Shown piece by piece: positions 1-10,447 of a stretch of 64,000 nucleotides of DNA. A program made the translations under genes and the position numbers. Source of the stretch: Madurella fahalii (Eukaryota > Ascomycota > Sordariomycetes > Sordariales); contig CM056880.1 of assembly GCA_029876055.1 (NCBI GenBank), positions 930,001-994,000 of the forward strand, written 5' to 3'. The first letter of the stretch is position 1. Each line of letters starts with the position of its first letter. The notes below the pieces were generated by a model that was not told the origin of the DNA, ran no database searches, and was given only the letters and a program-made list of their open reading frames with translations.

Positions 1-418
1 GGTTTTGCTCTGCTGACTGCATGATTAATCTCTGATTCGTCTACTCTAGGACTGGTTCCCATGAGCAGCCAAGCCCCCCTTGCCCGATCAGTGGAACGCT
101 GTCCATCTACGAATACACCCTGCCGATGTACTGTATAGTACTGTACCGTACCGTCGGCTCAGTCGACTTTTCGCTAATTTCGCATTCGCGAGATAGACAG
201 CGGAACGGTTGCGTGCATTGAAATGCAGGACGGCATTAATTACACCGAGATACGCCATTGTATCAATGGATGCACATATGTGGTATTATGCAGTATATTC
301 AAGGATCGTACTGTACAATGCAGCGCGGTACGGTACCCTCCACGTTTGAGCACCGTCCGCAGTGGCGCGGGTTAGCTCGCAACCTCCACTGAATACCTGA
401 TAGAACTCGCTGCGCACT
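1..418. other. Gene-free left edge with an 11-bp inverted repeat
   Basis: No coding region is supported here. Variants of GTACTGTAC recur. An 11-base perfect inverted repeat (GTACCGTACCG at 143-153, CGGTACGGTAC at 326-336) brackets about 170 bases. It may be promoter DNA for the weak candidate gene that follows. Confidence 0.4.
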
Positions 419-996
419 TTGAGCTTCAATGTACCCAGGTACGCAAGCGAACAGAAATCAACGGTAATTACAAGTTGTCAAGCGCTGCTGGACCGGGTTA
501 TGAGGAAGTGTGGCCTGCCTGGATATGTGCACCGCGCGGCCAGCATTGTATGGGAGGGAATGCCGGAGCTGGATTTCATGGGCTCAGTGTTCAGGTATTC
601 GCGCCTGTTGGGAGATGTACCGGCACTGACTGGGCTCGGGGAGGAGGTGGAAGACGGACTTCGTGCTCTGGGAGCGTTTAACTTTGTGTCTGTCGAACGT
701 GTGGCTGAGGGCTTAGTTGAGCCTACCCTAGAGTCTGCAGTTTTGGATTCATCTCACTCTGCTCTTGCTGCTGCTTCGTCTCCAGTTAGATTCATAACCA
801 CTGCAGCGAAAGCAAAATAGCACCCGGTGGTTTACAAGAGTACATGGAGGAGGTGGAAGGGCGACCGTTCGGCAAGATGGCGCTTGAGGACTGGCTTGAT
901 GCGGCGAAGGCAGGGGATCTCCCTCCGGTGCTGCATCAGTACATTACCGAGGCGGTGAGGGATGTGGGAAAGTTATACTTGCCTATGATACTGTGA
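419..996 (+). CDS. Hypothetical protein, possible two-exon gene
   Basis: An open frame of 133 codons runs from 419 to 820. A second open stretch in another frame (844-996) encodes about 50 acidic residues ending in LYLPMIL and a TGA stop. The two can be joined by removing 785-840, which begins GT and ends AG, although the acceptor (GAG) is weak. The joined product would be about 170 residues with no signal peptide and no domain that I recognise. The codons look plausibly protein-like (for example FRYSRLLGDV, then an Asp/Glu-rich tail), but there is no conserved motif. It could equally be the remnant of a larger gene. The product is unknown. Confidence 0.3.
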
Positions 997-1313
997 ACAG
1001 GATAGGGAAAGCGACTGACTTAGACGGGCTGACTTCCCCGTTCGTGTGCAGTACCTAATCATTGCCTGAGGTTAGCATATAGCATAGTTAATGCAGCTGT
1101 TTGTTTTTACTCGTAATACCATATTGTTTTAATAGACCGTAGCTCAATTCTGTGAGGACACTTGGTAGCAGATCCCTGTTTTTGCTAATGTGCCCTAGTC
1201 AAGCTTTGACGAAAAAGACACCTCGATCTTCCCTGCGTATCACTTCGCGGCCCAACAAGTACAGAGAGGGTTTAGGCATTTGCTAGAACGCAAGATCTAG
1301 TGCTAGCTCATGC
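997..1313. other. Short intergenic stretch, nothing recognised
   Basis: This is AT-leaning sequence between a weak plus-strand candidate and the 3' end of the minus-strand aminotransferase gene. I see no ORF, repeat or RNA gene. It probably holds the two 3' flanks. Confidence 0.5.
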
Positions 1314-2763
1314 TCACGCCACCATCATAAGATCCCGATGCCGCTCCAGGAACTGAGTCACAGCTCCAACGAAGGCATCCAACTCAGATTGGGGTGTGTC
1401 CAATATCATCGCAATAAACCCTCGCCTCGTTGTCCAAAACCCTGCCTCGAGCATCTCAAACCAGAATAAATCCCTCAAATCCGTCCTCACCTTTCCCTTG
1501 ATGTCCTCCTTGCACCGGATGTCCTCTGTTCCATCTTCAGTAAAATGCAGCCCAATCAACGACCCACGTCCCGTGAAACTCATCCGTGTCCCCCTCGCAA
1601 CACCCCTCAATCTCTCCCGGAAGTTATCACCAATCTCGCGAAACCGGACACAAACCTCAGGCGTATAAACCTCCCTTAGCCCCGCCAACCCGGCCCTCAT
1701 CACCAAGGTATTATTATTGAAAGTCCCCGAATGCGCCAGGGCCCCCTCCACGCGCGGATCGTACACGGCCATGACATCCTCCCGGCCCCCAAACGCCCCA
1801 AACGCCAGGCCGCCGCCGAGATACTTGCCCATCGTGACCAGGTCCGGCCGCAGCCCCATCTCCACGCCCAACCCATGGGGCGCCAGCCGCGAGGTCATGA
1901 CCTCGTCGAGGATGAAGAGCGCGCCGCGCGCGTGCGCCGCGTCCTGCACCGCGGCGAGGAACTCCGCCGTGGCCGGGATGCACCCGGCGGAGCCCTGCAT
2001 GGGCTCGACGAGGACGGCGGCGAGGTCGTTGTCGGCGGCCGCCGCGGCGATGGCGTCGAGCGCCGAGGGGACGTGGTTGTACCGCGGCGCGACGACGAAG
2101 TCGGCGGGGTCGACAGCGTTGGGCGCCGGCCGCCCGTCCGGGAACGACAGCACCGCGCCGTGGTAGCCCCCCGAGAACACGACCACCTTGCGGCGCCCGG
2201 TGAAGCGGCGCGCGCCCGCGAGCGCATGTAGGTTGGCCTCGGTGCCCGAGTTGGTCGTGCGGACGCGCGCGAGGCGGAAGCGCGCGCAGAGGAGCGACGC
2301 GTAGCGCTGCTCGTGCGCCGTCGTCGCCCCCAGGCTGAGCCCCGTCGCATCGAGCGTGGAGAGGATGGCCTGGCGGATTTCCGCGCGCGAGTGCCCGTAT
2401 AGACCGGCGGAGAGCTCGCCCACGAAGTCAACGTATCTGGAGTGGGGATGGTTAGGTTAAGGTAACTAGACGTTACGGCTCGTGGGGGCTGCCCGATGGG
2501 TTGTGTGCTTACTTGTGGCCGTCTTCATCCCAGACGTAGGCGCCCTCGCCTCGGTTAATGCTCAAGGGAAAGGGGGATGTGTACAGGAGGGTGCGGGTGT
2601 TGCCGCCGGGCAGCGAGTCGACCGCAAGTCCATGCTGCTTCTTGGAGAGGGGGTTGTTGGCGATGAACCTGGATTCCGCAGCAGCTAGGGCGCTTTGCGC
2701 CGACCCTTGGCTAGAGGATGAGTTCGAATTGTGAACGCCGTCGCCGGGTGTCGCAGTCATCAT
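1314..2763 (-). CDS. Class-III PLP aminotransferase (glutamate-1-semialdehyde aminomutase-like)
   Basis: Two exons, 2763-2513 and 2436-1314, flank a 76-base intron (donor GTAAGC, acceptor CAG). They join exactly into a 457-residue protein (HK|YVDFVGE). It belongs to fold-type I, class III pyridoxal-phosphate enzymes, closest in style to glutamate-1-semialdehyde 2,1-aminomutase: NSGTEAN binds cofactor phosphate (about residue 146), LVEPMQG, ILDEV with the PLP-pyridine Asp (about 261), and the Schiff-base lysine in TMGKYLGGG (about 288). The true substrate is unknown; fungi do not use this route for tetrapyrroles, so a role in amino-acid or secondary metabolism is more likely. Two ATG codons lie side by side at the start; either may be used. 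The Ser/Asn-rich N-terminus looks cytosolic. The middle is much more GC-rich than the flanks. Confidence 0.88.
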
Positions 2764-3880
2764 GAGCTCCGTGATAAGGTACCTTATGATGGGTTGGATG
2801 TTGGTGTACGAATTGAGGGGATGACATATCCGTGGCCGTCTGCCAAGTTACTCCCAACGTTTCCAAGATCCAATCCTGTAAGCAAAATCCCCGCACTCGG
2901 TGCCTCTAAAGTTCGCACCCCCAACTCAGCACTCTGCGTACCAAATTGGGTACCCAACGATCATGTCCTATCCATCCAGAGTTATGGGGACGCTGCTAGA
3001 TCTGCTATTGCGTAATCATGAGTATCTCATCGTCACCTCGAACCACATAGCGCCCGATTAAATCTATTTGAGAGAAGATCCTCCTCGCCGTGGGGTCGCC
3101 AAGTTTAATCCGGTTGCCGGAAGCTGGGGGACTCCATCCAACTGGACTTGCTCCGGAACCCGACACTCACTACCGACAGGGCGCTATCCTGAACGTGTAT
3201 GATTCCCTCTTTACGTTAGATCGACCGTCAAACCCCGCCAATTCTCTTCGTCGGATACATCGTTCATTGGCAAGTTACCAAAGTGAGTCCTTCTGCTCTG
3301 CCTACCTAGATAGACTGCCGTGTTTGACCCGATGAGTAATGTGTGGGGATTGCGGGGAAGGGCTCTTATCCGTTTGTCCATCTTTCGACAAGGATGGACG
3401 CTTGGGGTCGCCGTTCCGTTCCCCACCCCTATTTACTTGCAGTACCACTGCAAATTTATAGCGGTCGATGGAGCAAACTTAGAGAGACAAGGTTCCATTC
3501 AAGCGACGTCTAATGAAGTCGGCTCTACCTGGGGGTTACAGCACTGAATACCCAAGGCAACTACTGCACCCCATACCGTTCCTTTGCGACTGCTGTGTAG
3601 CCTTCCGCTGCTTTCAATGTGGCAATTATATTAGGTCCATCACAAGTCAGAATCCTCATCATGCTGGGGCGGTGTCACTGGCCGCTCGGTTCCTAGCGAG
3701 TTCTGGCCTTGGACGTCCAAGTCATGAAGTGACTTGAAGACTGCACCGTTCCTTGTTGCTGACTCTGTCACCTCAGCTGTCCCCCGCCGGCTTCTAAGAT
3801 TGTACCTCGACGATTCCGCTAACAGCTCTGGGTACCAGTTTCGATCTACAAGCCAAGTGATTAATTGGCAAAACTACATT
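2764..3880. other. Intergenic, no supported gene
   Basis: About 1.1 kb between two minus-strand genes. Open frames are short, overlap in many phases and lack family motifs. The stretch nearest 2764 should hold the aminotransferase promoter. Confidence 0.5.
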
Positions 3881-6583
3881 CTATCCTTTCGGCTGGGCAG
3901 CGTCTTCTCGGATTAACGAGGACTGGGTAAGCTTACCTCTGGGCATACCCTGCATGGCCATCCTTAAGTTCTCTCTCACATATACCGCGTCCTGGAGGAA
4001 GTCTTTGAGGATGGACTGCGCCGTACCGTCGTCAAGCAGTGAGATGAAATCCATATCCGGCCCCAGCCCTGCCGGCCATCGCTCCCGCAAGACGTTAACC
4101 GCGTCGTCAAAGCAGGCGTCTACCAGAAGTTCATCGACCTCGGGCGCGGTCTCACGCAGGAATTCTTTCACTCCACCCACGACTTGGATGGACTCTGGCC
4201 GAACTAGTGTCTCGAGACTCGAGTCCGCTATATCGGGCCACGCGATGCGTTTCCGCGCGCGGAGGAATGCGTACCGCACGAACGGCACGCCGAGAGCCGA
4301 ATCTCCCGACATCCCCTGCGATACAAGTTCTGCTCGCCGGTGTCGCGTCTCAAGATCAGTGTGCCATTCGTGCGAGACGAGGAGCACCCAGCTGTTGGCC
4401 TCAAGGGCCTGGAACAGGGGCCAGCATTCGATTTGTGCTGGCCGGCCCCCTCCTGCCGTCACCGACGACACGCTGCACCACTCGGGAATGGCAAAGTTCT
4501 CGGCAGGGATCGGGCTGATCGCCGTTCCGGGGAATTCACTCTTGCATGACGGCAACCTTGGCGATACGGCGGCAAAGCTGAACAAGAAGCCATCGGTGAC
4601 CACCGACTGGCAGTACTGAAGAAAGCCCGCGGCGAGGCGCACCGGCTTGAGCAGAGCGTCGCCGAGGAAGAAGTGGCAGGGCCGAAACCGCTTGGCCTCG
4701 TCCCCATCATCGCCCGGGGAGGCTACTAGCTGCTGGCGGACGAACATGTGCTGTACAGGGAACGCGCTGGCCAGAGACGCGTGGCTCAGCCTACCGCCTC
4801 TAGGATCTAGCAACCAGAATCTCCTCCGCAGTGGTGCCGAGAAGGCGCACGTCAGGAAGATATTTTTGGAGCTGAGGAGACTAGAACCGGATGGTGATGC
4901 GCAGATCTGTGAGAACAGCTGCGAGGACTTGTCGTCGTTTGCCCGCGCTGGATCCTGGAGAAAACATAGGTCGCGGATGGTCCCGGACCGGGCCAGGACC
5001 TCGAAGAGAGGTGTTGGGGAGCCGTCTAGTTGGTCGACGCAGATGCTCAATGCTTGCGCATCTCGGAGCTCGGCGGACTCGAGAGCCGCGGCTATGTTCT
5101 CGTACCTGAGATTCGTGTATGCGACCCAATTGAGGTGCGAGTGTCCGGCATAGGCTAGCCGGAGAAGCTGTGTAGAGGATTCCGAATCGCCCAGTATTCT
5201 GGGGCTTTGACAGAGTTGGTTAATGAGGTGGGCTTGGAAATTTGGGTGGTTGATGAGTCCTCGATGGGTCTCGATATTCAATCCGTCATAGCTTACGGCG
5301 TCTTGAATGACGCGCGCAACCGCCTGGTCGAGGGCAGCATCTTGGCTAACTGGAGGCGCCGAGTCAATAGGTCTAGTTCTTGAACTGCTATCGGAGCCAA
5401 TATTAGGTCGCGGCCAGATATCTGCAGGTCGTGTCAACACGTGATTATCCCAGACGCTGCGGTTTATGGGAGAATAATCCTTACAGCTGAGAGCTTTCAA
5501 ATCAGCAACTGGTTGCCTCTTTAGCCACTTGACGGCATCCGTCAAGGTATGAAGGCCATACTTTTTCATGTATCTGGTCCCAGAGAGTGGCAAGCGAGAA
5601 CGAGCCTTCTCGAGGTGAAGCACCGGTTCTCGATCCGGCATCCGGCTTTCCACGTAGTCCCAACCACATGGACTCCCGATAATATCTATGTCGGCTACGT
5701 AGCTGATTTCCAAACCAACGATGCCGTAACGCACATTGCCGAGATCCGAGATGTCGATAACGACCATGCCGTACTCCAGTTTGTTGCCGCCGAACACGGT
5801 CCCCAGGGGCTGTTCCTGGACGTCTCCCAGGCGAGTACCGTAAGTATCATCGCGGTTGAGAGCCAGGCGCAGACACGATGAGACGAAGGGGAACTCGCGG
5901 GTGCCGGGTGCCCAGGGCAACTCAGGTCTCTCAGGGTTGCCGGGTTTGTCCTTCCAGACGCTCTTCAAGGCGGAGAAGTCGTATCCAGGCTGCGGAGCGT
6001 CGTCGATCTCTATGCGCTCCGGTTCCGAATAGTGGCCCCCACGGTACCAGGCAACAGCCAGAGCCAGCTCGGCGTTGAGGGCAATCCGATTAGCCGGCTC
6101 GGTCAGGATGTCGATAATACGCGCGCAGTCCTGTATCACGTGGAGGACTCGTTGACCGCTGCGAGAGCCGTTTCGACAAGGGCCGGGCCCATGGCCTTGT
6201 CGAAAAGTGACGGCGAGGGGCCGGTAGCTGTCATCCGTCCCCGGAAACCCTACATCAGCAACGACGTAGAAGACGAAGGACCTCGGGCTGGTCGTTGCAA
6301 TTGTTGTGGGCCACATAGCCTGGTGCGGAACTCTTATGCTCCAAATGCGAGGCAGCGAAATGGAACATGCGCTGGAAGTGGTTCTAATCCTCACCCAATG
6401 CCTAGTCCAGACTAGTAACCGTTCAGCATCGTCACGCCGCGTGATGCTGCCCAGGTAGATTGGCACGGACCAATAGTTCAAGAACGCGGTTGTAGTGAGT
6501 TGGTTGCTTGGAGAAATGTTAGACAACAGCATTCCGGCGATGGATTGCCTTATGAGGTACGTTACAGTTACATTGGGGGCCAC
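3881..6583 (-). CDS. Large hypothetical protein, function unknown
   Basis: An uninterrupted 900-codon frame, far too long to be chance. I do not recognise a catalytic or binding domain. There is a middle region (about residues 200-350) with FVSSCLRLALNRDD and YGIVGLEISYVADIDI, a probable linker rich in Ser/Pro/Asp (about 390-420), and a C-terminal half with many Leu and Trp residues suggesting a helical repeat fold. No signal peptide or membrane helix is obvious. The first 130 residues are low in protein character, so the real start may lie downstream or an unspliced intron may be included. Near the 3' end, ATGCCCAGAG is followed by GTAAGC, a good donor, so the last residues may instead be intron and the true C-terminus may differ. 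Such proteins are common, uncharacterised accessory genes in filamentous ascomycetes. Confidence 0.7.
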   Translation of the reverse strand: MAPNVTVTYLIRQSIAGMLLSNISPSNQLTTTAFLNYWSVPIYLGSITRRDDAERLLVWTRHWVRIRTTSSACSISLPRIWSIRVPHQAMWPTTIATTSPRSFVFYVVADVGFPGTDDSYRPLAVTFRQGHGPGPCRNGSRSGQRVLHVIQDCARIIDILTEPANRIALNAELALAVAWYRGGHYSEPERIEIDDAPQPGYDFSALKSVWKDKPGNPERPELPWAPGTREFPFVSSCLRLALNRDDTYGTRLGDVQEQPLGTVFGGNKLEYGMVVIDISDLGNVRYGIVGLEISYVADIDIIGSPCGWDYVESRMPDREPVLHLEKARSRLPLSGTRYMKKYGLHTLTDAVKWLKRQPVADLKALSCKDYSPINRSVWDNHVLTRPADIWPRPNIGSDSSSRTRPIDSAPPVSQDAALDQAVARVIQDAVSYDGLNIETHRGLINHPNFQAHLINQLCQSPRILGDSESSTQLLRLAYAGHSHLNWVAYTNLRYENIAAALESAELRDAQALSICVDQLDGSPTPLFEVLARSGTIRDLCFLQDPARANDDKSSQLFSQICASPSGSSLLSSKNIFLTCAFSAPLRRRFWLLDPRGGRLSHASLASAFPVQHMFVRQQLVASPGDDGDEAKRFRPCHFFLGDALLKPVRLAAGFLQYCQSVVTDGFLFSFAAVSPRLPSCKSEFPGTAISPIPAENFAIPEWCSVSSVTAGGGRPAQIECWPLFQALEANSWVLLVSHEWHTDLETRHRRAELVSQGMSGDSALGVPFVRYAFLRARKRIAWPDIADSSLETLVRPESIQVVGGVKEFLRETAPEVDELLVDACFDDAVNVLRERWPAGLGPDMDFISLLDDGTAQSILKDFLQDAVYVRENLRMAMQGMPRGKLTQSSLIREDAAQPKG

Positions 6584-7197
6584 CGCCCTTTCACTTCAGA
6601 GCGAGGTCAGATGGCACTAAGCGACCTTACCTCGGCAATGTCGGACACGCATAGGTAAAAAAAAAAAAAAAAAAAAAAAAACAATACACGATTCAGTCGC
6701 AACTTAACAGTGGTAGCTTTTTCAGGATTGTTAGCAATACATAAAAGCAACCAAGGATGACGGGGTGTAAACGGGAGCCGTCGAGTTGGCTGTCTGAGGC
6801 AGGCGGAGTCTAATTAGTCGATTGATTCAGGTTTCCTCCTAGGAACAACGTCATGGTAATTAGAAGCAAAACTAATCGCTATAATCCACGGACTCACACT
6901 GAAACACTATCATCTTGCTCCGGGCCCCGCTGCCTGTGTCTCCTCCGACACGTAGAACGACGCTCGGGCTGGCTCTAGGCCTTCTCATGAGGATGAGGTA
7001 CTGTACCTTACTCTTCGGCTGGCAATGATACCCTCTATTCTCTAGAGGCAGCTGCCTAGTGCTCCAACGACAGCTGGCAGATGACGTTTTCGAGGCGACT
7101 AATTTAATCTTCATTTGGAACTTTAAGCTGCTTCCGTGAACGCAGTGAATGATGTCAAAAGGGTCAGGAAGCTGGATCCTGGATCTGCAAAACACGA

Positions 7198-7249
7198 ATC
7201 CGGATCAGTGTGATCCGGATTAGTGCGACTCGGATAAGTGTGATCCGAT
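7198..7249. repeat. 15-bp tandem repeat, about 3.5 copies
   Basis: Three imperfect 15-base units (ATCCGGATCAGTGTG, ATCCGGATTAGTGCG, ACTCGGATAAGTGTG) are followed by a partial fourth. It lies about 600 bases upstream of the alpha-kinase start. The CGGAT core recurs once per unit, as a cluster of protein-binding sites would, but that is inference. Confidence 0.7.
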
Positions 7250-7255
7250 CTCTCG

Positions 7256-7279
7256 GGAGACCCGTCAACCCGGGTCTCC
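7256..7279. repeat. Perfect 9-bp inverted repeat (hairpin)
   Basis: GGAGACCCG and CGGGTCTCC flank a 6-base loop (TCAACC) just after the 15-bp tandem repeat. It could be a dyad binding site or a cruciform. No T tract follows to suggest a terminator. Confidence 0.65.
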
Positions 7280-7833
7280 GTGGTCCAGGAAATTGGGAAT
7301 AAGAAGGAAGTTCACCTCCGTTAGACAAGGAAGAAAAAAAAGGACATTCTGAATTTCCATCTAAAATTTGACTCCCAACGTTCAGAGGTGCTGTGCATCT
7401 GACAAATGAAAGTGTACAAGGTCAGGACACCTGACGCACACCGATATTTATATGTGGGGCTGGCAGTGGTCCATTCAATTGGGGTTATGACGGATACCTG
7501 ACGGAGCTATTACTTATGTACCTTAATTTATTACCCTCGGAGTACCGTTGGGTAACTCCGTTCGTTGCACACAAATTTTTTCTCTTAATCTCAGCCAGCT
7601 GGCGCGGAATCATCAATTCAGAGCAGGTCACCTAGCGAAGTATCTCGGCTATATTACCTAGGTATAGTTATCCACCGTCTCCCATCCCGTGGGCCGCTCC
7701 GGTACAAGTACCCAGATTAACACTCCCGTTATTAGAGTACATAGTGTGCTGCAAAGATTAGGAACCGATCAAGTTCCCGCCCCCGCGAAAATCACACCCC
7801 GAAGTCCGGTCGTGCCGTATCCTCCGACCCACA

Positions 7834-8724
7834 ATGGGCCGCATCTGCGCCGAATGCGGTCGTGACCTTCCCCAGTCATCGTACACGGCCAACCAGTTTT
7901 CCAAGGGCGCCGGCCTGTCGCGATGCGCGGGTTGCGTGCACGGCCACCACGCCGACACGCCGTGTGCTAGTCAGTCTGATAGCGGCCGTTACAACCGTTC
8001 CAGTCAGTGCCAGGTCAACCACGAAGACCTTGAGAACCCTTTCGCCTCGGGTGCTTTCCGCTGGGTGGCCAAAGGGAGATACACCGAGGGCGAGCGCGAA
8101 GGCCAAGCCTGCGTGGTCAAATGGTTCAAGACGGGTGCCGTCTTCGAGGAGGACTATTTCACGCTCGACATCAAGGCCGTCGACAAGGCCCTGGAGATTG
8201 TCAACCGGTTCAACCAGCTGAACGTCGTGTCGCGGACCGTCAAAATCAACGTGCCGCAAGTGTGGCGTTTCTCAGACGATTCGTACCTGGAATGGGCCGG
8301 CGCGAGAGTGCTATGCGAGCCCTTCATCCAGAACTACCAGAAATTCAACAGCAACACGGGCTGGAACGACGACACCCGGCACTGGGCCCGCGTCATGCAG
8401 GCCCTGAGCCACTTCAGCTACCACATCTCGGGCGGCAACTACGTCCTGTGCGACCTGCAGGGCGGCATCTACCAGCACGAGCTCGTCCTGTCCGACCCCG
8501 TCATCCTGTCGCGGGGCCGCGAGTACGGCGTGACGGACCTGGGCCCCCAGGGCATCAGCTCCTTCTTCAGCCAGCACTGCTGCAACGAGTTTTGCCGCCC
8601 CAACTGGACCGCGCCCGCCAACCAGCAACCCTTCTACACTCCGGTCCGTGGCACCACCATGATTAGGCACTCGGTTCCTACGGCTGTGTCCAAACCGCAG
8701 AGCACGTACTTGTCCGCGTATTAG
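7834..8724 (+). CDS. Atypical alpha-kinase with N-terminal zinc-ribbon
   Basis: A single-exon, 296-residue protein. Residues 70-258 match the alpha-kinase (MHCK/eEF2K/TRPM) fold: ACVVKWF with the ATP-binding lysine (K96), ISGGNYVLCDLQG (198-210), LSDPVI, the catalytic-loop equivalent YGVTDLGPQGISSFF (231-245), and a structural zinc site H-x-C-x3-C (H248, C250, C254). These kinases phosphorylate Ser/Thr in helical targets such as elongation factor 2 or myosin tails; the target here is unknown. The N-terminus has C5-x2-C8 and C31-x2-C34 with spacing like the treble-clef of the fungal Stc1 domain, which may recruit a partner. There is no membrane segment, calmodulin site or C-terminal Sel1 repeat, so it is not an eEF2 kinase orthologue. 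The ATG fits because the CxxC motif begins at residue 5. Confidence 0.88.
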   Translation: MGRICAECGRDLPQSSYTANQFSKGAGLSRCAGCVHGHHADTPCASQSDSGRYNRSSQCQVNHEDLENPFASGAFRWVAKGRYTEGEREGQACVVKWFKTGAVFEEDYFTLDIKAVDKALEIVNRFNQLNVVSRTVKINVPQVWRFSDDSYLEWAGARVLCEPFIQNYQKFNSNTGWNDDTRHWARVMQALSHFSYHISGGNYVLCDLQGGIYQHELVLSDPVILSRGREYGVTDLGPQGISSFFSQHCCNEFCRPNWTAPANQQPFYTPVRGTTMIRHSVPTAVSKPQSTYLSAY

Positions 8725-10447
8725 CCTATCGAGCATGCCACATCCTCAGGGGTATATCGATTGCCTGATGGATGTCTGGGGTGTCTGATGAACGGGGGGA
8801 ACTGTCATATAATGTTGACGGCAAATGCAGGGGAGGATTGGGGTGTCCACTTTCGAGAAACACCCTGCGGAGACAGGCGGCGCGGGGAGAATCATGCATG
8901 GCCTCCTGGATGAGGCCCGTCGAGCTTGTTTTAGTCATTTTCAGGCGTGCTTGACGGCGGGGTGTTACCAAGTACTGTAGGGCAGGATTGCTACCGGGAA
9001 TTCTTGTAATTACTTGCCTGGATGTTCCTGTAACCAGCTTTTCCCGTACTATATTCTTCACTTGCCTCTTACTTTTCTCCTAGCGTTGTTTTCTGCCGTT
9101 CAATTCATCACACTTTTTACTTCATCATACCTCCTAATACGTCAACACATCATAGCGGAACTGAACGCAAGCCAACATTCATCAAACGTGATGAGCCAGG
9201 TAAGATTACCATCACAATCCGCATGGCATCCTGTGCGTCGGCTCCCCAACAGCTATTTACATGAAATCATTAACAGAAAAGAATACGCGTCCGACTTGGT
9301 CCTATCGGAAGCCGCCACGCATCCTCGAGGCCGGTGCCAAACACGGGCGTGAAGAGATAAAACTTAAGCCAATGAGTGCCTGCATAATTAGTGTCGGGAT
9401 GCTGTAGGAATGCGACTTCTGTTGGGGAGGGGATCGTCTAACTTTCATCTGATGGTAGGCCGGAGACATCACCTGTCACGGCCAGTTGTGGCTACCGATT
9501 TAGCTATTAATTAATGTTGTCGGGTTGCGGGTTGCTGGGGGAAGGGAGACGGCTACTCACTCGCCATCCTCCACTTCCGGGTCTGGACGGGTCGAATGGT
9601 CTCGCGCTGACCGTAATGACTGGGCCGGTGTAGTCACCAGGCGCAGACCTGGTCTCCTGAATGGCGGCGGAGAGTTTGAGATGAAGCGTCGGAGAACACT
9701 GGGCGATAAAAAACCATTCCACGACATCGGATTCGATGAATCCATCGGCATGTGTGAGGAGCCCGGCGCGCATGGTTTTATCGAAAACGCTCGGTAGAGC
9801 AAAGGATTCAAGAGATCACGCCTCTGGCATTTAATTTCACCTATCGATATCGACTCGTCCTGCTCCTGGAGAACCAATTTTGCCCGAGGCTCTGGACATG
9901 GGACCCGATTTGAAGGCCGCAGAAAAGCCAGCATGTTTGTGCCAAGTTAATACCACCAGACGTGCGGTCTCGAGACTAGGCCGAAATGCTAATCTCTACA
10001 AGGCCGCAGATGGCGCTCTCCGGGACGGGGTGGAAAGAGGAAAGGTGTTGTCGATCCTACATATGAGATGGGTGGTACGCCAACTTGAATTTAACATGGG
10101 GAACCGCAAAATCCCAGTCAACTCGCAGCCCACTGAGTTTTGGATTTCTTTCCGCGAATGGAACGCCGAGCAAGTTTCCTTATACAGAGCAATAGGAATC
10201 ATAGCCGGAGTCATCAGTGCTCTGGTGTTGAAGGCCGCTACTGAGCCATTCCCTTCATATTAAGCGCTGCTCTTCTTTCCCAATGCATGAACCCCCTTTC
10301 TCATATCAATCTTCTTAGCTTCAGCTCTTCTTATACTTCTCGTAATGTCACAACAATCCACACCTCTTGTGTCAAGATACCCCTGCGAGCCGAAACAAAT
10401 CGAATAGGAACGACTTGCTGTAGCCCCTATCCAAAACTATTATACGC
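8725..10447. other. Gene-poor stretch, weak ORFs only
   Basis: About 1.7 kb without a convincing gene. A 127-codon frame at 9880-10263 and a 125-codon frame at 9934-9557 on the other strand lack motifs and splice support. A short frame at 9191-9352 ends in NRKEYASDLVLS, faintly like the start of a BTB domain, and could belong to the BTB relic downstream; this is too weak to annotate. Confidence 0.4.

Larger units (their letters stand above)
6584..7833. other. Intergenic, with poly-A tract and short repeats
   Basis: About 1.25 kb between two divergent genes, so it probably holds both promoters. It contains a 25-base A run (6657-6681), a 15-base tandem repeat (7198-7249) and a perfect 9-bp hairpin (7256-7279). 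No coding region is convincing. Confidence 0.55.

Noticed and set aside
419..820. Possible BTB-type protein in the first ORF
   Set aside because: VFRYSRLLGDV only loosely recalls a BTB tail, and no domain core is present. Left as a hypothetical gene.
1717..2231. Long plus-strand frames across the aminotransferase gene
   Set aside because: They are GC-driven shadow frames opposite a clearly coding minus-strand gene with intact motifs.
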